Part shown: positions 1 through 5,233 of the stretch, one piece after another | Numbering within the stretch: the first letter of the stretch is position 1 | How the letters are laid out: each line of letters starts with the position of its first letter | Assembly (NCBI GenBank): GCA_017407765.1 | Contig: JAFQVZ010000240.1 | Coordinates: 1-5,233 of the forward strand | DNA: 5,233 nt | Direction: 5' to 3' | DNA from: Clostridia bacterium | GTDB lineage: Bacteria; Bacillota; Clostridia; Oscillospirales; Butyricicoccaceae | The notes under the pieces: model-generated | What the model was told of the DNA's origin: nothing | What the model saw: only the letters and a program-made list of their open reading frames with translations | The model's database searches: none | Program-made: the position numbers and the translations under genes

Positions 1-1056
1 GAGATAAAGCAGCTGGACTGTGACGAAAAGACCCTGATCGTGTTCTATGGAAGAAAGAAGCCGCTTGGAAGCGGCATAGTCAAAATGGGAGGCGGCTATG
101 GAAGGCAGGCCTATGCACTTCAGCTGCTTCTTCAGAAGGGGAAGCATCCCCATGTAATAAGGATCGTTCCTTCCAAGCTCTATAACACAGCCGGGTCGTG
201 GCTGAGCTTTGCCTTCCCGTTTCTGTGCGCGGCGCCGGTGATCCTGATGGCCGCTATGGTGTGGCATTTTCTTACCGATCCCGACATGTTCGACCGGCTG
301 TCGACCTTGTTTGGCATGGGATACAGCGGTGACCAGTTTATGATCAATGCGGTCAGAGAAACCATAAGAGGATGCAGCCTTTTCGGAATGGGTGAGGTTC
401 CCGAAGCGGGAACGATATTCGGATATAACACCGACGGTTCGCTTATTCTGCTGAACCTTATGCATCATGCGGGTATAGTCCCGGCAGCAGCGGCCATAGG
501 TTTAACCTATGTTCTGTTGTCAATGCTTTATGACATAGCAAAAAAGTCGTATATATCAATGGCTGCCTATGTGGTGCTTACGGCGCGAGTGATGATATAC
601 ATTCTGTCCAACCTCAGCCTGTGGCCGTCGATGGCGGGATCAATGTTCACCGAGCCTATGGGAGCGATATCCTCCGTTTTGCTGCTGGCAGCATCTGTTT
701 ATTTCGGCCTTGATCCGCGCAAAGGCGGCGAAAGAACGATGGGATGGAACCGCTTCAGGCTTATTTACGGCGTTGTATTCCAGTGGTTTTTCAGATTTGT
801 TTATATGACAATGTGGATCGACGGTTTCGCTTTGGAAAACCATTCCGATCCCGCATATATGATCGCGGCTTTCATGCTGGCCTGGGCGCTGGATGTATGC
901 ATCATAATGCTGAAAAACAATGCGAAATACCGCGACTTCCTTGTGAAGAACAGTTTTGGAGACAGAATCACAAAGTTTTTGACAGATGATTTTGAAGATG
1001 ACGAATATTTCGCTGATTATAGCTGCGAAGAAGAGATTACAGTAAAGAAGATTTAA
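1..1056 (+). CDS. Multi-pass membrane protein, SEDS-like C-terminal module (5' end outside window)
   Basis: The frame is open from base 1, so only the C-terminal 351 residues are seen; the GTG at 40 is internal. Residues 7-53 form a soluble block (CDEKTLIVFYGR, then GIVKM and PHVI) that recurs in the protein ending at 3784. About six or seven hydrophobic segments follow (roughly residues 68-93, 147-180, 186-211, 219-236, 247-270, 280-300), and then an acidic tail ending VKKI. Between the first two segments lies a loop with NA, LFGMG, P and TD (D145). Further on come SN, P, G, P and SS at spacings that recall the FtsW/RodA (SEDS) signature, whose loop Asp is catalytic. The SEDS link is an inference from motif spacing; only the back half of such a fold would be present. 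By analogy with its downstream paralogue, the missing N-terminus may hold a kinase domain. It ends 12 bases before the kinase gene and is probably co-transcribed with it. Function unknown. Confidence 0.85.
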   Translation, partial: EIKQLDCDEKTLIVFYGRKKPLGSGIVKMGGGYGRQAYALQLLLQKGKHPHVIRIVPSKLYNTAGSWLSFAFPFLCAAPVILMAAMVWHFLTDPDMFDRLSTLFGMGYSGDQFMINAVRETIRGCSLFGMGEVPEAGTIFGYNTDGSLILLNLMHHAGIVPAAAAIGLTYVLLSMLYDIAKKSYISMAAYVVLTARVMIYILSNLSLWPSMAGSMFTEPMGAISSVLLLAASVYFGLDPRKGGERTMGWNRFRLIYGVVFQWFFRFVYMTMWIDGFALENHSDPAYMIAAFMLAWALDVCIIMLKNNAKYRDFLVKNSFGDRITKFLTDDFEDDEYFADYSCEEEITVKKI

Positions 1057-1063
1057 GGGGGTG
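1056..1063 (+). promoter_or_regulatory. Ribosome binding site for the kinase gene
   Basis: AGGGGGTG starts at the last base of the preceding stop codon and lies 5 bases before GTG 1069. It fixes GTG 1069 as the start. In that frame the only upstream codons run back to the TAA at 1054-1056, and the other nearby GTG (1061) meets a stop after two further codons. Confidence 0.7.
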
Positions 1064-1068
1064 AGGGA

Positions 1069-2250
1069 GTGAAAGCAGAAATCCAGGGCAGACATATCAG
1101 AAAAAAAGAACTTAAGGGATTTCTTGAAGAGTTGCAGAGCCTTGATGATGCAACTCAGGCGCAGATAGAGGATATTTTTTCTGATATGGGAACTGTGACC
1201 GTTTATGAAATAACGGGAAAACAAGACGACTGTATAAAAGCTGCAGGCGAGTGCCTTAGCGGCTGCGGTAAGAGAATAATGCTGCTGTTCGGCGGGCTGG
1301 AAAGCAAAGCTCCCGTGGCCGATATTTCAGATAAAGACCAGTGGAGCTGGCTTAATGAGCTCAGTCTCAATGCCGGATGGCAGGTCAGAAGTCGTGAGCC
1401 TTTTTCGCGCATTGTGATCATTGCCGAAAGGCAAGTGCTTAGGTTCGATGAGCCGCTGATGCTTACATACGGCGATGTCTTGCGCAGCTCGAAGGGTTGT
1501 TATCTGAAGCTTGTTCCCTTTGCAGCAGGAGGCACCAGTATTTGTTATAAGGCGGTGGACGGCAGGGGAGAGCCTGTTCTTATCAAAGAGGTATATCCCA
1601 TGTCGCTGGGCCGCAGGCTTACCCGCAGAGGCGGGAAGCTGGAAGCGGCGGGCGCATCGGCTGCCAAGGCAGAAACTGTGATGAAGCGCCTTGGCGAGCA
1701 GATAGAAAAGTCACGCGCCGAAAAAAAGCTGGAGCGCGAGCTGGTGCAGCGAGGTTTCGAGTTTTTCGAACCCAATTACGATTATTTTGAGGCTAATAAC
1801 ACCTTTTACACCGTATACCGCGATTACGGCAAGGGCACCCTCGACTCGCTGGTAGGCAAGCTTGACCTCAGACAGGCGGCTGTTCTGACCAAGAGGATAC
1901 TTGAAGCATTGGAAGAGCTTCATAAAGCGGGATATCTCCATCTCGACATCTCACCTGAGAATATTCTTCTGGGTGCAAACGTTGACGGTGTCCCAATGCT
2001 CAAGTTTATCGATCTCGGAAGTCTTATCAAAGTTGGCGAAGTCATGGAGCGCGATACCTTTCCCTGCAAGGACGGATATTCACCCTTTGAGCTGTTCAGC
2101 GCTCCTTCCAGCGGCGAAGCGCGCTTGCTTATAGGAAAACACACCGACACCTTTTCGGTAGGTGCGGTATTTTATCATCTCATAACAGGCAATTATGTCA
2201 GCTGGGATATCTGCCGAAGCGGAGCAAAAAAATATTGTCAGCAAGTTTGA
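1069..2250 (+). CDS. Ser/Thr protein kinase, N-terminal part (frame-interrupted)
   Basis: The GTG start is supported by AGGGGGTG 5 bases upstream. Residues 1-135 form a domain I do not recognise. Residues 136-374 read as a Hanks-type kinase: Gly-rich loop FAAGGTSICYKA (151-162), ATP-site Lys K173 in VLIKEV, hinge near 247-262, catalytic loop HLDISPEN (D293, N297), metal-binding D315 in FIDLGS, GYSPFELF with the APE-type Glu E341, and subdomain IX D360 in DTFSVGAVFYHLITG. HRD is HLD and DFG is DLG, variants I associate with clostridial kinases; all residues needed for phosphotransfer are present. The frame stops at TGA 2248-2250 before the end of the C-lobe, which continues in the frame starting within 2186-2250. 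It is therefore probably the first part of one gene of about 904 aa, likely membrane-anchored, with the kinase on the cytoplasmic side. The substrate is unknown; the neighbouring membrane paralogue is a candidate. Confidence 0.88.
   Translation: MKAEIQGRHIRKKELKGFLEELQSLDDATQAQIEDIFSDMGTVTVYEITGKQDDCIKAAGECLSGCGKRIMLLFGGLESKAPVADISDKDQWSWLNELSLNAGWQVRSREPFSRIVIIAERQVLRFDEPLMLTYGDVLRSSKGCYLKLVPFAAGGTSICYKAVDGRGEPVLIKEVYPMSLGRRLTRRGGKLEAAGASAAKAETVMKRLGEQIEKSRAEKKLERELVQRGFEFFEPNYDYFEANNTFYTVYRDYGKGTLDSLVGKLDLRQAAVLTKRILEALEELHKAGYLHLDISPENILLGANVDGVPMLKFIDLGSLIKVGEVMERDTFPCKDGYSPFELFSAPSSGEARLLIGKHTDTFSVGAVFYHLITGNYVSWDICRSGAKKYCQQV
2186..2250 (+). other. Frameshift junction inside the kinase gene (+1)
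   Basis: The upstream frame is closed by TGA 2248-2250 and the downstream frame opens after TAA 2183-2185, so the frame change must fall here. Moving from the first to the second frame needs +1, that is one surplus base relative to an intact gene. From GTG 1069 to TAG 3784 is 2716 bases, which is 905 codons plus one base. Candidate places are GGG (2204-2206), the seven-A run (2226-2232) and GTT TGA C (2245-2251). A recent mutation, a sequencing or assembly error at a homopolymer, and recoding all remain possible; an error or mutation is the simplest. Confidence 0.85.
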
Positions 2251-3784
2251 CCCTGCCATTGAAAACAGCCTTTCGCGCATGATAACATTCCCGATCAAAA
2301 AAACCAAAGACGGCAATGATTATTCGGGCATCTCGATCGGTGAAAAGCATGGGCTGTCGCCGCGAGTTATCGAAGGAGCCGGAGCACTGCTGGCAAGGTC
2401 GATCAGCAACAACCCGGCAAGACGTTTTGCCGATGCGGCCAGCATGAGCGCAGCCATTGACGAGCTTATAGAACTTATCGACGGATGCAGGTTCTGGTTT
2501 GAAAAAATGGATATGCCCTTTGGGTTTATGGGCTATGAATGTGACGGACTTGGCGAGGTTTCTGCCATAAGGCCCGAAGAGATCATAAGGGAAGATGAAG
2601 AACGAAGAAAAAAACTGGCGGAAAAGGAACATATTTTCAAGCCCGAGGACATCAGAAAGGCGCTGCTCGAAAAGAAAAGCTTTATAATCGATAAAGGCTC
2701 ATCCGAACACATGCTTGAAAATATCGAATGCTATATTTACAGATATGGCAGCGAATACAGCGAGATACTCTTTGTAGACGAGAGGAATGCATCTACCAAT
2801 CTGTTCAGCAAAACCGACAGCGGCGAGCATGGCAATGTGGTCAGGCCGATGTGCGACGGTAAAACACTTATTGTTTTCTGCGGCCGAGAAGACTTGCCCC
2901 AAAACGGCATCGTACACATGATGGTAGGCGAGGAATACAGATATTCTCTCCAGTATATGCCCAAAAGAGGCAGCGAGCCTCATGTTATTCTTTGCAGACC
3001 GGCATATAAGGGGATGATGCGAAGATATTTCTGGCCCGTGGGCACGGCACTTCTTTCGGTTCTGATAGGTGCAATGCTGGGAACTGCTTTGATATTTGGA
3101 GGATATAACGATATATTCGGGGCTTTTATGGCGCCCGATGCATACGTTCGTATGGAAACTGCCGACGGCGTTGTGCTGAATGAGGGAACGGAATATGGCG
3201 CAATGATAGGAAATGCGCGAGGGGCCATGTCAGAGGCTGTCTTGTTTGGAAACTCCAACAGCCACCATTTTGATGAAGATGACATAGGCTTCCCGGCCTA
3301 TTGCGTCGTAACATTTGGCTGGCTGCCCTGTGCCGTTGCAGCATTGGCTGTGGTGGGATCGCTTTGGGGCCTTATCAGGCTTTCGAAGAACTCGAGGCTT
3401 TCACAAACATGTGTGGCTGTGCTGGCTGCCGATATAGTGATCCCTCTTCTTTCGGGGCTTACACTGATCCCCGGGATATTTCCGGCAGATATGAACATTG
3501 AACAGTGCTTTACGCGCTGTATCATTCTTGCCGCCGCGGCGGCTGCATTTGGCGTCGCAAAACTGTGGAAATGTGAAAAGATATCGTTCTGGAAGATGCT
3601 TGGCATGATGGCAATGGCCGCTGCTGCAAGAGTTTATTACGAGGCTTTCTATGTGACCGATGCCTTTGCAGGCGGCGGATATTATACCGATGTTCAGGTC
3701 ATCATGTCTGCTGCCGCTGCAGTGCTGCTCATAGCGCTGTTTAGAATGTCGGTGGGCGAGACTGTGGAAAGCATAAAAGAATAG
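2195..3784 (+). CDS. C-terminal part of the kinase: end of C-lobe, juxtamembrane domain, SEDS-like membrane module
   Basis: The coordinates are those of the open frame from ATG 2195; I doubt this is a true start. Residues 53-95 complete the kinase C-lobe (helices ending ALLARSISNNPARRFADA, subdomain XI Arg near R76). A charged linker with IREDEERRKKLAEKE follows (131-146), then a juxtamembrane domain (about 147-275) holding CDGKTLIVFCGRED (220-233) and PHVI (262-265). The rest is membrane: about seven hydrophobic segments (roughly 279-303, 355-372, 373-394, 404-426, 436-456, 464-484, 490-515). A loop with NARG, LFG and DD precedes the second. The juxtamembrane motif and the whole membrane layout match the gene at 1-1056, so this is a tandem paralogue. 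TAG is followed at once by TGA (3785-3787). AGG lies 5 bases before ATG 2195, so reinitiation is conceivable, but a start inside a kinase fold would give a fragment. Confidence 0.82.
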   Translation: MSAGISAEAEQKNIVSKFDPAIENSLSRMITFPIKKTKDGNDYSGISIGEKHGLSPRVIEGAGALLARSISNNPARRFADAASMSAAIDELIELIDGCRFWFEKMDMPFGFMGYECDGLGEVSAIRPEEIIREDEERRKKLAEKEHIFKPEDIRKALLEKKSFIIDKGSSEHMLENIECYIYRYGSEYSEILFVDERNASTNLFSKTDSGEHGNVVRPMCDGKTLIVFCGREDLPQNGIVHMMVGEEYRYSLQYMPKRGSEPHVILCRPAYKGMMRRYFWPVGTALLSVLIGAMLGTALIFGGYNDIFGAFMAPDAYVRMETADGVVLNEGTEYGAMIGNARGAMSEAVLFGNSNSHHFDEDDIGFPAYCVVTFGWLPCAVAALAVVGSLWGLIRLSKNSRLSQTCVAVLAADIVIPLLSGLTLIPGIFPADMNIEQCFTRCIILAAAAAAFGVAKLWKCEKISFWKMLGMMAMAAAARVYYEAFYVTDAFAGGGYYTDVQVIMSAAAAVLLIALFRMSVGETVESIKE

Positions 3785-3793
3785 TGACCTTTT

Positions 3794-3838
3794 ATCCCCT
3801 GTTTGCCGGGAAAACCGGCAGACAGGGGATTCTGTTTA
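3794..3838 (+). terminator. Rho-independent terminator of the kinase operon
   Basis: The inverted repeat ATCCCCTGTTTGCCGG (3794-3809) pairs with CCGGCAGACAGGGGAT (3815-3830) around a GAAAA loop. That is a 16-bp stem with a single G-U pair. A moderately T-rich tail, TCTGTTTA, follows. It sits 10 bases after the stop codon. The opposite strand has no T run, so it should act only on the + strand. Confidence 0.88.
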
Positions 3839-3889
3839 TAAAAATATGTAAAGAATTTTTTAATTCGGCAATTTGGATAATTCGTCAGC

Positions 3890-3918
3890 TTGACTTGTTG
3901 TGTATATTCACATATAAT
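3890..3918 (+). promoter_or_regulatory. SigA-type promoter of the marR-ABC operon
   Basis: The -35 box is TTGACT (3890-3895) and the -10 box is TATAAT (3913-3918), separated by exactly 17 bases. The predicted transcription start is near 3925, giving a leader of about 22 bases. The stretch 3836-3880 upstream is A/T-rich with A and T tracts and could help as an UP element. The near-consensus match implies a strong promoter that needs repression. Confidence 0.87.
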
Positions 3919-3933
3919 GTTAGCATCCTAACA
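3918..3933 (+). promoter_or_regulatory. Palindromic operator, probable MarR autoregulatory site
   Basis: TGTTAGCATCCTAACA is a perfect inverted repeat: 6-base arms TGTTAG/CTAACA around CATC. It shares a base with the -10 box and covers the predicted start of transcription, so bound protein would block RNA polymerase. MarR dimers typically bind palindromes of this size in their own promoters. That the regulator encoded 14 bases downstream binds here is an inference. Confidence 0.75.
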
Positions 3934-3946
3934 AAAGAGGTGTGAT

Positions 3947-4375
3947 ATGGATAAAAATAAACACATCGGAAAGGAAATACGAAATCTTTCGAATAAAATC
4001 AGGCGTGATCTTGATGAAAGGCATCTTGATGACCTTACTGTGACTCAGAGGTGGATACTGGGGTATCTTCACCGAAACAGCGGCAGAGATGTTTTTCAGA
4101 GAGATATTGAAAAAGAGTTTGATATCCGAAGGTCTACCGTCACCGGTATCCTGCAGATCCTTGAGCGCGACGGATATATCGAAAGACAAAGTGTTGTATC
4201 CGACGGAAGGCTGAAAAAACTGGTGCTTACACAGAAGGCGATCGACCATCATAGCCGCTGTGCCATGCAGATAGACGCTCTTGAAGAAAAACTGTGCAGA
4301 GGTTTTTCAGAAGAAGAACTGCAGCAATTTTTTGATTTCTGCCAAAGATTTTCTGCAAATCTTGAGCAGCAATAA
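3947..4375 (+). CDS. MarR-family transcriptional regulator
   Basis: A 142-aa protein, the usual MarR length. ATG 3947 is preceded by AAAGAGG (3934-3940) at 6 bases. Helical dimerisation regions lie at both ends (about 5-25 and 100-140). The winged helix-turn-helix spans about 30-98: VFQRDIEKEFDIRRSTVTGILQ-type helix-turn-helix (49-70), helix end LERDGYIER (72-80), and wing with SDGRLKKLVLT (85-95), which matches the family's DxRxxxLxLT signature. It likely acts as a ligand-responsive dimeric repressor. It is the first gene of an operon with the ABC exporter 17 bases downstream, and the palindrome on its own promoter suggests autorepression relieved by an exporter substrate. The inducer cannot be told from sequence; Cys residues (105, 117, 132) are present, but I see no clear redox motif. 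Confidence 0.93.
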   Translation: MDKNKHIGKEIRNLSNKIRRDLDERHLDDLTVTQRWILGYLHRNSGRDVFQRDIEKEFDIRRSTVTGILQILERDGYIERQSVVSDGRLKKLVLTQKAIDHHSRCAMQIDALEEKLCRGFSEEELQQFFDFCQRFSANLEQQ

Positions 4376-4380
4376 GGAGG
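4374..4380 (+). promoter_or_regulatory. Ribosome binding site of the ABC exporter gene
   Basis: AAGGAGG overlaps the stop codon of the MarR gene (its first two bases are the last two of TAA). It lies 12 bases from ATG 4393, a long but workable spacing, and 21 from ATG 4402. This favours ATG 4393 for direct initiation and makes coupling with the upstream gene likely. Confidence 0.7.
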
Positions 4381-4384
4381 TTAT

Positions 4385-4405
4385 GTGAATAAATGGGCTA
4401 TATGA
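4385..4405 (+). other. Possible six-codon leader ORF overlapping the exporter start
   Basis: GTG AAT AAA TGG GCT ATA TGA begins 4 bases after AAGGAGG, and its stop overlaps ATG 4402 as ATGA. Translation of it could hand ribosomes to ATG 4402. The spacing is short and GTG is a weaker start, so this may be chance. Confidence 0.25.
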
Positions 4406-5233
4406 TCAAACGGCTTGCCGGATGTATAGGCAGGTATAAAAAAGAGGCTATCCTTGCTCCGCTGACCATAATGGGCGAGGTCATTCTTGAGGTAGTTATT
4501 CCTCTGCTTATGGCCAGCCTTATCGACAGCGGCATCAACAAGGGTGATATGAACGTTATTGTAAGAGTTGGATTCATGCTGGCTGCGACATGTCTTCTGT
4601 CGCTGGCCTTCGGCGCGCTATCGGGCAGATTTGCCGCCATTGCATCGGCCGGCTTTGCAAAGAATCTCAGAGAGAAGATGTTTTATAACGTTCAGAACTA
4701 TTCTTTCGCCAATATTGACAAGTTTTCGACAGCGAGCATCGTAACACGAATGACCACCGACGTCGCCAATGTCCAGATGGCCTTTCAGATGCTTATCCGA
4801 GTTGCCCTTCGTGGTCCCCTCATGCTGATTTTTGCACTTTTCATGGCATTCAGGCTCAACAAAAGGCTGTCTATGATCTATCTTGCGGCTATTCCGATCC
4901 TCTTTATCGGAGTATACAGTGTTGGTTCCAAGGGACATCCCATTTTCCGCAAGGTGTTCAAAACATACGATAAGCTTAACAATGTCGTCCAGGAAAACCT
5001 TCACGGTATCCGAGTCGTAAAGTCCTTTGTCAGAGAAGACCATGAGATCGACAAGTTTGAAGAGGTTTCGGGAAGTATTCACGACGACTTTGTAAGGGCG
5101 GAACGCATCATGGCATTTAACGGCCCTATAATGCAGAGTGTAATGCATACCTGCATCCTGCTCATTTCGTGGATGGGCGCAAAAATGATCGTAAGCTCCA
5201 CTATGACCACAGGTCAGCTTATGAGCATGATCA
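4393..5233 (+). CDS. ABC exporter half-transporter, membrane domain (3' end outside window)
   Basis: 280 codons of a type I ABC exporter (ABCB/multidrug type) before the window ends, about half of the usual 570-600 aa. Only the transmembrane domain is seen; the ATP-binding domain should follow. Membrane segments lie at about 18-40, 56-78, 130-153, 158-178 and 245-268, with the sixth starting at the edge. Family hallmarks are visible: NYSFANIDKFSTASIVTRMT with TDVANVQ after it (102-128), and VVQENLHGIRVVKSFVRED (198-216), the coupling regions that contact the nucleotide-binding domain. The likely role is ATP-driven export of drugs, peptides or lipids from the cytoplasm. Such genes beside a MarR regulator often come in pairs forming heterodimers, so a second half-transporter may follow. 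The start is ambiguous: ATG 4393 (in-frame TAA just upstream at 4390) fits the ribosome site; ATG 4402 gives MIKRLAG, a more typical N-terminus. Confidence 0.93.
   Translation, partial: MGYMIKRLAGCIGRYKKEAILAPLTIMGEVILEVVIPLLMASLIDSGINKGDMNVIVRVGFMLAATCLLSLAFGALSGRFAAIASAGFAKNLREKMFYNVQNYSFANIDKFSTASIVTRMTTDVANVQMAFQMLIRVALRGPLMLIFALFMAFRLNKRLSMIYLAAIPILFIGVYSVGSKGHPIFRKVFKTYDKLNNVVQENLHGIRVVKSFVREDHEIDKFEEVSGSIHDDFVRAERIMAFNGPIMQSVMHTCILLISWMGAKMIVSSTMTTGQLMSMI

Noticed and set aside
40..1056. GTG at 40 as the true start of the first gene
   Set aside because: The frame is open back to base 1, and the block shared with the downstream paralogue already begins at base 19, so the gene continues beyond the window.
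640..1224. 194-codon open frame on the minus strand
   Set aside because: It crosses two sense genes and the gap between them, and its translation is Cys/His-rich with no domain; a shadow of the sense frames.
2226..2282. A AAA AAA heptamer as a programmed -1 frameshift site
   Set aside because: The heptamer is in the right register, but a -1 shift leads to a short non-kinase tail ending at TGA 2280-2282. The kinase continues in the +1 frame.
2198..2632. 144-codon open frame on the minus strand over the frameshift region
   Set aside because: It lies opposite kinase C-lobe coding sequence with conserved motifs, and shows no motif of its own.
2195..3784. Second frame as an independent gene
   Set aside because: ATG 2195 falls inside the kinase C-lobe and the ribosome site is weak; the product would start with a fragment of a fold. 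It is kept as a feature only to describe the coding content.
4618..5148. 176-codon open frame on the minus strand
   Set aside because: It is antisense to clear ABC-exporter coding sequence, and its translation shows no family motif.
1..5233. CRISPR array, tRNA or rRNA gene, insertion sequence, riboswitch
   Set aside because: I saw no regularly spaced repeats, cloverleaf, transposase motif with terminal repeats, or long structured leader; the longest gene-free stretch is the 162 bases at 3785-3946.

Overview
The window looks like chromosomal DNA of a Gram-positive clostridial gut-type bacterium, perhaps Ruminococcaceae/Oscillospiraceae. The grounds are purine-rich Shine-Dalgarno sites, GTG starts, a textbook SigA-type promoter, a MarR plus ABC-exporter operon, and a Ser/Thr kinase with the HLD/DLG motif variants that I associate with Firmicutes. 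The taxon is an inference from style, not from a marker gene. All genes lie on the + strand.

Region 1 (1-3784) appears to be one operon. It starts with the 3' part of a membrane protein gene whose reading frame runs off the left edge. Twelve bases later comes a protein kinase gene, split into two overlapping reading frames (1069-2250 and 2195-3784). The kinase fold begins in the first frame (Gly loop, Lys, HLD, DLG, subdomain IX) and ends in the second (subdomain XI Arg). The two frames are therefore best read as one gene of about 904 aa with a +1 frame change at 2186-2250. After the kinase comes a juxtamembrane domain and a multi-pass membrane module. The edge gene carries the same juxtamembrane motif and the same membrane layout, so the two are tandem paralogues. 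Both membrane modules show spaced residues reminiscent of the back half of SEDS (FtsW/RodA) proteins, but degenerate. A kinase fused to a SEDS-like module, present in tandem, is the most novel element here. A strong hairpin (3794-3830) ends the unit.

Region 2 (3785-3946) is intergenic. It holds that terminator, an AT-rich stretch, a near-consensus promoter (TTGACT-17 bp-TATAAT) and a perfect 16-bp palindrome on the end of the -10 box and the predicted start of transcription.

Region 3 (3947-5233) is a MarR-family regulator followed, 17 bases later, by a half-size ABC exporter cut by the right edge. The palindrome is the likely MarR operator, so this is probably a self-repressed, substrate-inducible efflux operon. 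Nothing visible links it functionally to region 1.
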